A stretch of DNA of 64,000 nt from Chelativorans sp. (GCF_031180965.1 NZ_JAPSLH010000003.1:1-64000); one strand, 5' to 3'; shown: positions 53,857 to 63,569, counted from the first letter of the stretch. Notes: a model not told the origin generated them from the letters alone. Translations and numbers: made by a program.

Positions 53857-55059
53857 ATGGCAACCACCGCGCCCTGGAGCGAAGCCAGGCCGACGGCACT
53901 TCTGGTCCTGGCCGACGGCACGGTCATCGAGGGCCGCGGGCTCGGCGCGACCGGCTCTGCCGTCGGCGAGGTGTGCTTCAACACGGCGCTGACCGGCTAC
54001 CAGGAGATCCTCACCGACCCCTCCTATGCCGGGCAGATCGTCACCTTCACCTTTCCGCATATCGGCAATGTCGGCGCCAACGCCGAGGATATAGAGGATT
54101 TGAATCCCGCCGCGCGCGCGGGCGCGGTCGGCGCCATCTTCAAGGCCGACATCACATCGCCTTCTAACTACCGGGCCCACGAGGATCTCGATCAGTGGCT
54201 GAAGCGCCGCGGCATAGTGGCCCTGGCGGGCATCGACACGCGCGCTCTCACCGCCCTCTTGCGCGACAAGGGCGCGGCCAACGCCGTCATCGCCCACGCG
54301 CCCGACGGCCGCTTCGATGTGGAGGCGTTGAAGGAACAGGCGCGCAGCTGGCACGGGCTGGTCGGGCTCGATCTGGCCAAGGACGTCACCTCGGGCCAGT
54401 CCTCCGTCTGGACGGAAACGCCATGGATCTGGAACGAGGGCCATGGCGCGGCGGCCGAAACGCCCTACCACATCGTCACCGTGGATTACGGCGTGAAGCG
54501 CAACATCCTGCGCATGCTGGCGAGCCTCGGCGCGAAGGTCACCGTCGTTCCCGCCAAGACCGAGGCGGAGGACATCCTGGCCATGCGGCCGGACGGCGTG
54601 TTCCTTTCCAACGGGCCGGGCGATCCGGCGGCGACCGGCGAATATGCCGTTCCCATGATCCGCGACCTGCTCAAGACCGAAACGCCGATCTTCGGCATCT
54701 GCCTCGGCCACCAGATGCTGGCGCTGGCGCTGGGCGCCAAGACCGTGAAGATGCACCAGGGCCATCACGGCGCAAACCATCCGGTCAAGGATTTCACGAC
54801 CGGCAAGGTGGAAATCGTCTCCATGAATCACGGTTTCTCGGTGGACAGCGACACTCTGCCCAGCGGCGTGGAGGAAACCCATGTCTCTCTCTTCGACGGC
54901 TCCAATTGCGGCATCAGCCTGGTCGGGCGGCCCGTCTTTTCGGTGCAGCACCACCCGGAAGCCTCGCCAGGCCCGCAGGACTCGCACTATCTCTTCCGCC
55001 GCTTCGTCAATCTGATCCGCCAGAGGAAGGGTGAGCCGGCGCTGGCGGAGCGGGCGTGA
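53857..55059 (+). CDS. carA: Carbamoyl phosphate synthase small subunit
   Basis: The 400-residue glutaminase subunit feeds ammonia to CarB for arginine and pyrimidine synthesis. It has the amidotransferase Cys in [10 protein letters not shown], the His/Glu pair in [12 protein letters not shown], and the N-terminal domain [21 protein letters not shown]. The start at 53857 follows GGAG at the right distance; an ATG at 53845 is the alternative. The promoter at 53694 is strong. carB is not in the next 5 kb. Confidence 0.97.
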   Translation: MATTAPWSEARPTALLVLADGTVIEGRGLGATGSAVGEVCFNTALTGYQEILTDPSYAGQIVTFTFPHIGNVGANAEDIEDLNPAARAGAVGAIFKADITSPSNYRAHEDLDQWLKRRGIVALAGIDTRALTALLRDKGAANAVIAHAPDGRFDVEALKEQARSWHGLVGLDLAKDVTSGQSSVWTETPWIWNEGHGAAAETPYHIVTVDYGVKRNILRMLASLGAKVTVVPAKTEAEDILAMRPDGVFLSNGPGDPAATGEYAVPMIRDLLKTETPIFGICLGHQMLALALGAKTVKMHQGHHGANHPVKDFTTGKVEIVSMNHGFSVDSDTLPSGVEETHVSLFDGSNCGISLVGRPVFSVQHHPEASPGPQDSHYLFRRFVNLIRQRKGEPALAERA

Positions 55060-55145
55060 AGGCCGGTCTCGTCACCCATCCGGTGAAGTTGGCCGCAGGG
55101 GGTGCGGAGAACGCCAGTTTCGGCTGCGCCAACTGAAACTCACCC

Positions 55146-55173
55146 AAAAAAAGCGGGCGGCCCTGAGCCGCCC
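55146..55173 (-). terminator. Rho-independent terminator of the TadG-like gene
   Basis: On the minus strand GGGCGGC (55173-55167) pairs with GCCGCCC (55061-equivalent arm at 55061+94 to 55055+100, that is 55155-55161) over a 5-base loop, followed by a T7 run (55152-55146). It begins 16 bp after the TadG-like stop at 55189. Confidence 0.85.
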
Positions 55174-55188
55174 CAAATTACACCACGC

Positions 55189-56832
55189 TCAAGACGAAAG
55201 GCGCAGCTTGGTGATTCCGTCACGGATTCTCTTGAAGACCTCATCGAGCTGACTTCGCGAGGGAGAATCAAAGTAATGTCCGGGGCTCGTCGCGCAGTCG
55301 CGCAAAAGCGTGCCCGTCGCCACGTCCGGCTCTTCCAACCGGATCGTATAGACAATGATCTCGTCGTTGTTCTCGCCCTTGGCATTCTCGCAGGCCTGGC
55401 GCGTCTTCTGGTTCATGGCCTCCGTGACGTCGCGCGTCGAGCGCCGTGTGGTCAGGCGGTTGTCGATCAGGTAGCCGAAGCTCGAATAGGCGGAGCGGAA
55501 GACGTTCGAACTGCCGGTCACGCCCAGATTGTTGGCGCCATCAGTCAACACGATCATGATCTTCTCGACATCGGGAGCCGGTTCTCTGCCTTCGGTGAAC
55601 GGCTCTTGCGGCGAGAGCACACGCATGCCCCAGGCCACACCTTCCATGATGTTGGTGTTGCCGTCCGCCACGAAGGCGTTCACCTTCCGCTTCAGGTCGG
55701 CATAGTCGTTCGAAAGCGGCGTGATCGGTTGGGTTCCGCATGAGTGCGAAGGGCCCCTGCCGCTCGAATAGTTGGTCGTGGGCTTCGTCCATCCCTGAGG
55801 CCCGATATTGGCGACACCACGGAGGTCCGTCGTCCGCCTCTTCCTCATCTCGGCGGCAGCGTTTTTAAGCCCGTACTTGTCGAGCTTCTTCGCTGTGACG
55901 TCCCATTTGGTCGGGTCCCGCAGGGGATCGGAAGAATAGCTTATATAGCTGTTGCCATACGAGTCTGGCTCGTCGGGCGCGAAAGCCGGGACAAAGAGGC
56001 TGGAGGAGTCGCTCCCCTCGGCCGGCGTATCGGAAACATCATGGGCCGGCTTGCCGGCGTCGGGCTGCCAGCGCGTCTCTACGCAGCCCTTCCAGTCCTG
56101 CCTGAGTTCATGGGCGATCTCGAAGCGGCTGAGGCCTCGGGCGCCATCGAACCGGATAGGGCTCTCGCCCTCCAAATCCAGCCACTCCGCGCCGGTCCCC
56201 GGCTTGATCTTGCCGTCAGAGTCGAATTTCGGCCCGAATTGCGGTCCGACATTGACGAATGTGGCAAAGGGCACCAGGGCGAATTTCAGCCGCTCCCGAT
56301 CTGTGACACGCGCCGACAGGTCGTCGATTAGCCCGTTCACCGCGTCCTTCATGGCCTGGAGCTTGCCGTTCTCCCGCATCGAGCGCGTGGTGTCGAGCAC
56401 AAGCGCGATTTCATAATTGGCAAAGGCCATGTCGGCAGTCGATGAAGCGCTGATTGCCATTTCGCTCCAGCCGAACAGTCCGCCGAAGGAAAGCGGCGTC
56501 GGCGCCTCAGCCCTCAACGTTACCGATGTGCCGTTGCGTGCCACCTCCAGGTTCCGGTAGGCGGGCGTGAGATTGCCAGTCAGGAACGCGCCGGCGATGC
56601 TGCGCGCCTCAGCGTCGGAAATGTCATCGCCGCGCTGCGCCACCGCCAGCGCCGCGGCGTCGAGCGCGTTCTGCAATTCCGTCCGCGTGCGGCTCAGATT
56701 CGCGTAGTCCACGGCAAGCCCCGCCGCGCCCACCATCGGCACGGCAGCCAATGCCGTTATCATGGCGAAATTGCCGCCGCGGTCGTGCCACAAGCCGGCC
56801 AATGCCCGGCAGACCCTGTTCAAGGAACGCAT
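55189..56832 (-). CDS. TadG-like pilus assembly protein with VWA domain
   Basis: The 547-residue protein has a TadE/TadG-like N-terminal TM segment (about 20-45; GGNFAMITALAAVPMVGAAGLAVDYANL) and a von Willebrand A-like domain with VLDTTRSM as the metal motif (D-x-T-x-S instead of D-x-S-x-S) and IMIVLTDGANN. TadG-like proteins help assemble Flp/Tad pili. There is no other tad gene nearby, so it stands alone. The terminator at 55146-55173 follows it. Confidence 0.9.
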   Translation of the reverse strand: MRSLNRVCRALAGLWHDRGGNFAMITALAAVPMVGAAGLAVDYANLSRTRTELQNALDAAALAVAQRGDDISDAEARSIAGAFLTGNLTPAYRNLEVARNGTSVTLRAEAPTPLSFGGLFGWSEMAISASSTADMAFANYEIALVLDTTRSMRENGKLQAMKDAVNGLIDDLSARVTDRERLKFALVPFATFVNVGPQFGPKFDSDGKIKPGTGAEWLDLEGESPIRFDGARGLSRFEIAHELRQDWKGCVETRWQPDAGKPAHDVSDTPAEGSDSSSLFVPAFAPDEPDSYGNSYISYSSDPLRDPTKWDVTAKKLDKYGLKNAAAEMRKRRTTDLRGVANIGPQGWTKPTTNYSSGRGPSHSCGTQPITPLSNDYADLKRKVNAFVADGNTNIMEGVAWGMRVLSPQEPFTEGREPAPDVEKIMIVLTDGANNLGVTGSSNVFRSAYSSFGYLIDNRLTTRRSTRDVTEAMNQKTRQACENAKGENNDEIIVYTIRLEEPDVATGTLLRDCATSPGHYFDSPSRSQLDEVFKRIRDGITKLRLSS

Positions 56833-56906
56833 TGCCCCGCAACCCCCAATTGCGGAGCGACCCTAGCACGCGCCGATTAAGGGCCGTTTAGCACGATCCA
56901 TCGATT

Positions 56907-57434
56907 TTAATCTAATTGCCGGCCCGAGAGCCGCTGCGCACGGTGAGCCCTGCGGTAGCGGAAGGGGAACGTTACGAGCCGGTAGAGGCCAAGCCCGAAC
57001 AGCAGCCCCACCGCCGTCCAGATCAGCCCGTGCGAGGTGAGCGGCACGGCCGGCTCGAAGTCGCGCAACGCGCCGGAAAACACCTGCCCGTCCGGATCGA
57101 CGAGGACCAGCACCGGCCGCAGCGCCGGCGGCAGCTCGGCAAGCCGTTCGGCCTGCCGGTCGAGATGCTCCGCCCTTGCGATGACCCGGCGCATCGACTG
57201 CGACCGGTCGCGGATGAACGGCTCCTCCGACCTGTCCTGCAGCGCCAGCGCATCGTCCCGACCCATATCGTTGCGCGCAGCGTCGGCGTCGAAATCGGCG
57301 ACCACCTGGGTCAACTCCTGCCGCGCGCCCTCCAGCCGCTGGCGGTACTGCTGCGCCAGCTCCGGCGCCTGCGAGGCGGTCATGCCGCCGGCGAGCGACA
57401 GCACGAGGGCAATGATTGTGCCGGGTCTGATCAT
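56907..57434 (-). CDS. DUF2937 family membrane protein
   Basis: The 175-residue protein has an N-terminal hydrophobic segment (about 5-20), a helical/coiled region (about 25-100; QQYRQRLEGARQELTQVVADF) and a C-terminal TM (about 138-155) followed by a basic tail. This is the pattern of DUF2937. The start at 57434 has GGAGGCAGG upstream; a longer frame to 57542 lacks family character. Function unknown. Confidence 0.82.
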   Translation of the reverse strand: MIRPGTIIALVLSLAGGMTASQAPELAQQYRQRLEGARQELTQVVADFDADAARNDMGRDDALALQDRSEEPFIRDRSQSMRRVIARAEHLDRQAERLAELPPALRPVLVLVDPDGQVFSGALRDFEPAVPLTSHGLIWTAVGLLFGLGLYRLVTFPFRYRRAHRAQRLSGRQLD

Positions 57435-57475
57435 CCTGCCTCCGGATCTCTCCTCCGGCGATAACGCGGCAGGCG

Positions 57476-58372
57476 TCAAACGGGTCCGCTGAACGTGTCG
57501 CAGTCGGCGACATCGCCGCCTTCGTAGCCGCGCCGGAACCACGTCTGCCGCTGCTCCGACGTGCCGTGATTGAAGCTGTCCGGCACCACATAGCCCTGCG
57601 TACGGCGCTGCAGCGTGTCATCGCCGATCTGGAAGGCGGCGTTGAGGGCTTCCTCGAGGTCGCCCTGCTCAAGCAAGCCCTCCTGGTTTGTGTGGTACGC
57701 CCACACGCCCGCGTAGCAGTCGGCCTGCAGCTCCACGCGCACGGACATGGAATTGGCCTCGCCCTCGCTGAGGCGCGCCCGCATCTGGTTGACGCGTGGC
57801 AGGACGCCCGTGAGGTTCTGCACATGATGGCCTACCTCATGCGCGATGACATAGGCCTGCGCGAAATCGCCGGCGGCGCCGAAGCGCGTCGCGAGTTCGT
57901 TGAAGAAGCTCAGGTCGAGATAGACCTGCCGGTCGCCCGGACAGTAGAACGGGCCGCTCGCCGCCGAGGCAAAGCCGCAGGCCGAGTCCACCTGCCCGGA
58001 GAAGAGCACGAGCCTCGGCTCCGGGTAGTCGGCGCCCTGGGCCTGGAAGATCCCGCTCCAGACATCCTCCGTATCCGCCAGCACGACGGCGACGAACTGC
58101 CGCGCCTCGTCGTTTGCGCCGCCCGTCTGAACGCTCTGCTCCCCCGTCGGCGCGCCGGCGAGCATCTCCAGCGGGTCGATGCCCATCGCCCTGAGGCCGA
58201 AGAAAAGGATGACGAGGATGATGATGGACCCTATTCCGCCGCCGCCGGCCCGGCCGCCGCGTCCCATGGGAATGCGTATCGGCGCGCCGCGCCGCATGCC
58301 GCCGGAGAAGATTCCCCCTCCCCCGCGGCGGTCTTCGATATTGCCGCTTTGGCGGCGCCCCCTCCAGCGCAT
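57476..58372 (-). CDS. YpfJ-like neutral zinc metallopeptidase
   Basis: The 298-residue protein has a Gly/Arg-rich N-terminus, a TM segment (about 45-65) and a neutral-metallopeptidase domain with the HEVGHH zinc motif, then QADCYAGVW, the third ligand region. The FYCPGDRQVYLDLSFFNEL strand is typical of the family. It is an anchored peptidase of the envelope. The start at 58372 is the first ATG; a GTG at 58381 is possible. It lies 41 bp from DUF2937 on the same strand. Confidence 0.92.
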   Translation of the reverse strand: MRWRGRRQSGNIEDRRGGGGIFSGGMRRGAPIRIPMGRGGRAGGGGIGSIIILVILFFGLRAMGIDPLEMLAGAPTGEQSVQTGGANDEARQFVAVVLADTEDVWSGIFQAQGADYPEPRLVLFSGQVDSACGFASAASGPFYCPGDRQVYLDLSFFNELATRFGAAGDFAQAYVIAHEVGHHVQNLTGVLPRVNQMRARLSEGEANSMSVRVELQADCYAGVWAYHTNQEGLLEQGDLEEALNAAFQIGDDTLQRRTQGYVVPDSFNHGTSEQRQTWFRRGYEGGDVADCDTFSGPV

Positions 58373-58503
58373 GTCTCTCACCCGCTCTTTCGCCGACCGA
58401 TTTGTGGCGGCATCGCAGATATAACGCCACCGCGCGAATGGTCTATGGCGAATGCGGCGTTAACCTGCCTGCGCTGGCCAGAGGTACGGTGCTGCCCTCC
58501 GCG

Positions 58504-59682
58504 TCAGATTCCCGCCGCCGCCACGCGCGCCTTGCGGGCCCGTCCCGCCGCAAGGAGCAGAAGCGCTGCCGTCGGAAACACCGCCGCCACAACGCCCAGG
58601 CTCTCGACCCCCGCCGTCTCCAGCACCCGCCCACCGACCAGCGAGCCGAAGCCGATGCCGAGATAGATGGCCGAGGCATTGAGCGCCAGCGTCAGATGCG
58701 CCACCGCCGGCGCCGCGCCGACAATGCGACTCGCCTGGGCCGGCACGAAGGTCCAGCCGACAACGCCCCACGGTACCACGAGCGCGACCAGGAGCGGCCC
58801 CGCCGCCGCCTCCGGAGCCCATCGCAGGACCGCTGAGATCAGCAGCGCGAAAGAAGCCGTCGCAATCATCGCGAAGACGATGACCCTGGTGGGGCCCAGC
58901 CGGTCGGCCAGGCGGCCACTGGCATAGTTGCCGATGATGGCGCCAATACCATAGGCAAGCAAAACCGCCGGCAGGACGGCCCGCGAGAGCCCTGCCCCCT
59001 CGATGGCCACCGGCCCCAGATAGGCGATCAGGGTGAACCCGCCGGCAAGGTAGAGGAAGGTGATGACGATCGCCGGGAAAACGCCCGGCCGGCGGATCAC
59101 CATCACGCGCTCGGCCAGCGTGGAGCTCGTTGCCAGAAGGTCGCGTGGCAGGCGCAGCCATAGCGCCGTGAGGCAGAAGGTGCCGATGACGGCGAGCGCG
59201 AAAAACTCCCCGCGCCAGCCGACGAATTGCGCGAAGAGCGAGCCCGCCGGCGCTCCCAGCGCCACCGCGAATGTGGTCCCGCCTACGACGGCCGAGATCG
59301 CCGCGGCGCGCCGCTCCGGCCCGGCGAGCATCACCGCCGCTGCCTGCGCCGTGGCGGCGAAGAGGCCGGCCGACATGCCCATCACGACCTGCGCCAGGAA
59401 CAATGGCAGCATGCTCGCGCTTGCTCCGGCCGCGAGGTTCCCGGCGATGAAGCAGATGAGCGCAAGCCCGATCACCCGCCGCCGATCGAAAGCTCCCGTC
59501 AGCGCCGAAAGCACCGGCGTGCCGACTGCATAGGCGAGCGAGAAGGCCGAGACGAGATAGCCCGCTTCGGCGACGGAAATTCCGATGTCCTCGGCGATCA
59601 GCGGCAGTAGTCCGGCGAAGACGAAGGCGACGGTGCTGGTCGCAAAAGCGCCGAGCGCCAGGAGGAAAAGGCGTCTGTCCAT
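58504..59682 (-). CDS. MFS exporter, DHA1/AraJ-like family
   Basis: The 392-residue membrane protein has about 12 hydrophobic helices and DHA1-type motifs (LTGAFDRRRVIG loop, GAPAGSLFAQ). Relatives export arabinose-like sugars or small drugs. The ATG at 59682 has GAGAAG upstream; an ATG at 59694 would put the start next to the palindrome with no ribosome site. The 18-bp palindrome 13 bp upstream is the likely operator of an unseen regulator. Confidence 0.9.
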   Translation of the reverse strand: MDRRLFLLALGAFATSTVAFVFAGLLPLIAEDIGISVAEAGYLVSAFSLAYAVGTPVLSALTGAFDRRRVIGLALICFIAGNLAAGASASMLPLFLAQVVMGMSAGLFAATAQAAAVMLAGPERRAAAISAVVGGTTFAVALGAPAGSLFAQFVGWRGEFFALAVIGTFCLTALWLRLPRDLLATSSTLAERVMVIRRPGVFPAIVITFLYLAGGFTLIAYLGPVAIEGAGLSRAVLPAVLLAYGIGAIIGNYASGRLADRLGPTRVIVFAMIATASFALLISAVLRWAPEAAAGPLLVALVVPWGVVGWTFVPAQASRIVGAAPAVAHLTLALNASAIYLGIGFGSLVGGRVLETAGVESLGVVAAVFPTAALLLLAAGRARKARVAAAGI

Positions 59683-59695
59683 GGGACTTCTCATT

Positions 59696-59713
59696 GTTCA
59701 ATAATTATTGAAC
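59696..59713. promoter_or_regulatory. 18-bp perfect palindrome, probable operator
   Basis: GTTCAATAATTATTGAAC is a perfect 18-bp palindrome, AT-rich in a GC-rich region, 14 bp before the DHA1 exporter start at 59682. It matches the general shape of LysR/HxlR/TetR-type operators. No regulator gene lies next to it. Confidence 0.7.
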
Positions 59714-59714
59714 T

Positions 59715-59999
59715 AATGGACAAAATAGCCCGTCCCGTCAATTGTCCTCGCACGACCCTCCTGCCAACATCTTGTCAGCTGGGCCGTTCCGCGCGATCAC
59801 GTTGGTAACTGGACTTCGCCGAGCATTGAGCAGCGCCTGGAGTTGAACGCGTTCCCCACTCCCGGCCGGATCCGCGGAACGCGAGAGATGACGTCTCGCG
59901 TCTGGCGCCGCCCTCCATCAGGCGCTCTCATCTGACGCCTTGACAATTTTTGGGAATTTGCGGCCCTTGTCGCGTCTCCCGTCCTGTTGGAGACGCACC
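59715..59999. other. Intergenic region between the DHA1 exporter and the BtrH_N-like gene
   Basis: This 285-bp divergent region should hold promoters for both genes. Apart from the exporter palindrome at its edge I see no clear motif. A minus-strand frame over 59797-60045 has no resemblance to any family. Confidence 0.5.
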
Positions 60000-60929
60000 A
60001 TGAAACATTTCCCTTACGTGGGGTCTGGCCCCTATTGCTACGCAAACTCCTTCGCGATGATGTTCGGCGCCGGATCGCCGTCGCCCGCTGTCATCGAGTT
60101 CGCCACTGGCAGCCCCTTCGGCATGCAACTTTTAGGCGGCGCCCTCCCCTTTTTCGATCCGTATGGCTGGACTCCCGAAGCCGGGTTCGACGACGCTCTC
60201 TCGGCTCTCGGCTGGACAAGCTCCATCAGCAAGGGCGGCAGCGCAGAAGAGGCGCTCGCCCGCCTGAAGGCGGCGCTTGAGGACGGGCCGGTATGGGTCG
60301 GCCCGGTCGAAATGGGTCACTTCCGCCACCAGCCGGAAATGAAAGGCCCGCTTGGCGCCGATCATTACGTCGTCGTGCTCGCGGTTGATGAGGAGCAGGT
60401 GCTCATGCACGATCCTCAGGCATATCCATACGTGTCCCTGCCGCTCGCTGATTTCATGGCGGCTTGGCGCACCGAGACGCTGAGCTATGGAACGCCCTTC
60501 ACCATGCGCACCGGCTTTTCCCGGCTGGCGGACGTGACGGAGGAAGAAGGGATCCGAGCCTCGATTCCGGCGGGCATCCGCTGGCTGTCGATCGCTGCCG
60601 ATCACAAGATGCCGCCGCATAGCCTGGGAAATGGCGAGGCTGCCGAGGCGCTTGCCTCGCTGATCGAAACGCGGCTCGACGACGATCTTCGCGCGCATCT
60701 CGTCCATTTCGCCGTGCGGGTTGGGGCTCGGCGGGCGGCGGACGCGGCGACCTGCCTGGCGCGCGTCAACTATGCCGAATCGGCCGCCATTTTTGCCGAA
60801 CAGGCGCGTCTGATCAGCGCGCTCCAGCATCCGCTCACCGTCGGCGACAAGGCCAAGGCCGCGGCCGCCCTGAGGGCCCTCGCGCCTACATATGCGAAAC
60901 TGCTGACGGCCTTGGAAAGGAAGCGTTGA
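60000..60929 (+). CDS. BtrH_N-like / C39-peptidase-fold protein of unknown role
   Basis: The 309-residue protein starts GSGPYCYANSFAMMF, with a Cys in the position of a papain-like or C39-type nucleophile, and has GADHYVVVLAVDEEQVLMHDP with a His and an Asp in the right order. The BtrH N-terminal domain (butirosin biosynthesis acyltransferase) uses this fold. A C-terminal half (about 205-309) is helical and not recognised. GTTGGAGACG is the ribosome site. It stands alone, so peptidase, acyltransferase or inactive homologue are all possible. Confidence 0.7.
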   Translation: MKHFPYVGSGPYCYANSFAMMFGAGSPSPAVIEFATGSPFGMQLLGGALPFFDPYGWTPEAGFDDALSALGWTSSISKGGSAEEALARLKAALEDGPVWVGPVEMGHFRHQPEMKGPLGADHYVVVLAVDEEQVLMHDPQAYPYVSLPLADFMAAWRTETLSYGTPFTMRTGFSRLADVTEEEGIRASIPAGIRWLSIAADHKMPPHSLGNGEAAEALASLIETRLDDDLRAHLVHFAVRVGARRAADAATCLARVNYAESAAIFAEQARLISALQHPLTVGDKAKAAAALRALAPTYAKLLTALERKR

Positions 60930-61036
60930 CGCGGCAGAGCGCACGCAGACAGGCGAATGGGCGCGCCGCCATCGCCCGGCGGTGACGTGCCGGACAAATC
61001 CGACTAACCTGCCGCGCCACATCCAGGAGGAAAGAT

Positions 61037-61936
61037 ATGGGCAACGAACGGATCGGTTTCGTCGGCGTCGGCCTGATGGGCCACGGCATGGCCAAGAACA
61101 TCTTGCAGAAGGGCTGGCCGCTGACGGTGCTTGCCCACCGCAACCGCGCGCCGGTGGACGATCTCAAGTCGCGCGGCGCGGCCGAGGCGGCAAGCCCGCG
61201 CGAACTCGCCGAAGCGAGCGACATCGTTATCCTCTGCGTCACCGGCAGTCCGCAGGTGGAGGCGGTGATGAACGGGCCGGACGGGCTTGCCTCCGCCGGC
61301 CGCCCGCTCCTTATCTGCGACTGCTCGACCTCCGACCCCTCCTCCACCCTGAAGCTTGCGGCCGAGCTCGGCCCCAAGGGCATCACGCTCATCGACGCGC
61401 CGCTCGCCCGCACGCCGATGGATGCGGAGGAAGGCACGCTCGACGTGATGGTGGGCGGCGACCCTGAGGCGGTCGAGCGTGCCCGTCCGGTGCTGGAAGC
61501 CTTTTCCGGCCGCATCATCCCGACCGGTCCGCTCGGCACCGGCCACACGATGAAGCTCCTCAACAATTTCCTCTCCATGGGATATGCCGCCATCTATGCC
61601 GAAGCCCTGGCGCTCGGGGCCAAGGCGGGCATCACGCCGCAGGTCTTCGACAGCGTCGTGCGGGGCGGCCGCATGGACTGCGGCTTCTACCAGACCTTCT
61701 TCAAATACGTGCTCGAGCGCGACCGCGATGCGCACAAGTTCACGCTGGCCAACGCGCTGAAGGACACGTCCTATCTCGCCGCCTTCGCCAATTCCGTCGG
61801 CATGGCCAATCCCGTCGGCGCTGCGGTGCGCAACTCCTTCGCGCTCGCCGTTGGCGCCGGCCGCGGCCAGGACTATGTGCCCATGCTCTCGGACGCGGTG
61901 GCGGAGATGAAGGGGGTGAAGACGAAAGGCGCCTGA
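61037..61936 (+). CDS. Beta-hydroxyacid dehydrogenase (3-HIBADH/GarR-like)
   Basis: The 299-residue enzyme has the N-terminal Rossmann motif IGFVGVGLMGHGMAKNI and the catalytic Lys in GTGHTMKLLNN. It oxidises hydroxyacids such as 3-hydroxyisobutyrate or tartronate semialdehyde with NAD(P). The CDCSTSDP motif and DAPLARTPMDAEEGTL are family-typical. CCAGGAGGAAAG gives the start. It has no clear operon partner. Confidence 0.93.
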   Translation: MGNERIGFVGVGLMGHGMAKNILQKGWPLTVLAHRNRAPVDDLKSRGAAEAASPRELAEASDIVILCVTGSPQVEAVMNGPDGLASAGRPLLICDCSTSDPSSTLKLAAELGPKGITLIDAPLARTPMDAEEGTLDVMVGGDPEAVERARPVLEAFSGRIIPTGPLGTGHTMKLLNNFLSMGYAAIYAEALALGAKAGITPQVFDSVVRGGRMDCGFYQTFFKYVLERDRDAHKFTLANALKDTSYLAAFANSVGMANPVGAAVRNSFALAVGAGRGQDYVPMLSDAVAEMKGVKTKGA

Positions 61937-61942
61937 CGGGGC

Positions 61943-62308
61943 TCAGCCGCCCCCGCTCTGATCGCTCTCCCAATGGAACTTGTGCACGATCCTGTGCAGC
62001 ACGGGCGCGATGATGATGCCGAAGGCGGCGAAGAAGAAGAGGCCCGCATAGAGGGCATAGAAGCTGGCGAACAGCTTGCCCGCGGTGCTGCGCGGCACCT
62101 CCACGAGGCCCAGCCCGCCGAGGATAGAAGCCGAGTGGAGGAAGGCGTTGAGCGGGTCGAGCCCCTCGAGCGCCATATAGCCCGCCATGCCAATGCCGAT
62201 CGAGCCGAGAAGGGCGGCAAGCACCGCACTGAAATGGCGGGCCATGCGTCCCAAAAAGGCCGTTCGCGAGATCGGCTTCTGGCTAGCGCGTTCATACATG
62301 CCGCGCAT
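61943..62308 (-). CDS. Small membrane protein, possible ion-channel-like
   Basis: The 121-residue protein has hydrophobic helices at about 28-48 and 85-108 and a short re-entrant-like stretch between (SASILGGLGLVEVPRS) that resembles a pore loop. The C-terminus is His/Glu-rich. The layout resembles a two-TM K+-channel-like protein, but the TxGxG filter is not exact. Start assignment is uncertain (62308 or 62299). Convergent with the dehydrogenase gene, 6 bp apart. Confidence 0.6.
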   Translation of the reverse strand: MRGMYERASQKPISRTAFLGRMARHFSAVLAALLGSIGIGMAGYMALEGLDPLNAFLHSASILGGLGLVEVPRSTAGKLFASFYALYAGLFFFAAFGIIIAPVLHRIVHKFHWESDQSGGG

Positions 62309-62476
62309 TCTAGCGCGGCACCGATTAACCGCTTGCTACGCTCGCCAGGGGGCGCCTACCGCTCCGACAGCGCCCAGCACACGCAAGAAAGCTCGGCCTG
62401 CGCTGCAGCGCGCGTCTGGCTCGGTACTGGAGACGCATTGCGGCAGGAAGGCGAGAAGAAGATCGACGGTTTGGAA

Positions 62477-63505
62477 TCAACCTGCCGCTTGTGCTTCACG
62501 GAAGGAGACGAGGCGCTTGCCGCTTTCGTCCCATAGCACCAGTTTGACGCAGCGCAGGCTCTCCATGATCGTGAGGCGGCCGATGTCGCGCAGGTCCGGG
62601 TGGTCCCGCAGCACCTCCGGCAACCGATAGAACGGCACCTTTGCCGACAGGTGGTGTACGTGGTGGATGCCGATATTTCCGGAAAACCAGCGCAAGAGCC
62701 ATGGCAGGTCGTAATGCGAGCTGCCGTGCAGTGCCGCGTGCTGGAACTGCCAATCCTCGCCCTCGGCCCAGTGCGTCTCCTCGAACTGGTGCTGGACGTA
62801 GAACAGCCAGACACCGGCGGTGGCGGCCATCAAGGTGATCGGCACCTGCACCATCAGGAAGGGTCCTATCCCGATGAGCCAGATGAGGCCGGCGACCGGA
62901 AGGGCAATTCCCAGATTGGTGGCGATCGTGGACGTCCAGGGCTGTACCCCTGCGCGCATGAGGCCGAAGGGCAGCCGGTATTGGCAGACGAACAGCCAGG
63001 CCGGTCCGAGACCGAACATCACCAACGGATGGCGATAGAGCCGATAGCGCAGACGGCCCCACCAGGGCAGTGCGCGATACTCCCGCACCGTGAGGGTGCT
63101 GACATCGCCGATACCCCTTTTGTCGAGATTGCCGGCCGATGCATGATGGACGGCATGGGTGCGGCGCCAGTAGTCGTAGGGCGTCAGGGTGAACACACCG
63201 ATGACGCGTCCTGTCCAGTCGTTGAGGCCGCGGCGCGAGAACAAGGTGCCGTGGCCGCAGTCGTGCTGCAGGATGAAGAGGCGAACCAGGAAGCCCGCAG
63301 CGGGGATGGTCAGCAGGAGCCCCCACCACTGGCCGTGAACGACGGCCACCGCCGCCAACGCCCATAGCGCAATGAAGGGCAGCGCGGTGACAGCTATCTC
63401 GGCCGTGCTGCGGACTGGGTTGGGTTCGCGGTACTGGGCAAGGATCTTGGTCCAGGATCGCCCGTCACTTTGTTTATGGGTGGCGGCGGCAAGGTCGGTT
63501 TTCAC
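62477..63505 (-). CDS. Fatty acid desaturase (membrane di-iron)
   Basis: The 342-residue membrane enzyme has the three His boxes: HDCGH, HAVHH and HHVHH. It introduces a double bond into acyl lipids using O2 and an electron donor. About four TM helices flank the boxes. The start is likely GTG at 63505 behind GGAAG; a longer TTG frame reaches 63562. Its neighbours do not reveal the electron donor. Confidence 0.92.
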   Translation of the reverse strand: MKTDLAAATHKQSDGRSWTKILAQYREPNPVRSTAEIAVTALPFIALWALAAVAVVHGQWWGLLLTIPAAGFLVRLFILQHDCGHGTLFSRRGLNDWTGRVIGVFTLTPYDYWRRTHAVHHASAGNLDKRGIGDVSTLTVREYRALPWWGRLRYRLYRHPLVMFGLGPAWLFVCQYRLPFGLMRAGVQPWTSTIATNLGIALPVAGLIWLIGIGPFLMVQVPITLMAATAGVWLFYVQHQFEETHWAEGEDWQFQHAALHGSSHYDLPWLLRWFSGNIGIHHVHHLSAKVPFYRLPEVLRDHPDLRDIGRLTIMESLRCVKLVLWDESGKRLVSFREAQAAG

Positions 63506-63569
63506 AGGGCTTCCAGAAAGTGTGGGCCCCTGTAGGGGCGCAGTTGACAACGGACGGCGCAATGCGCGC

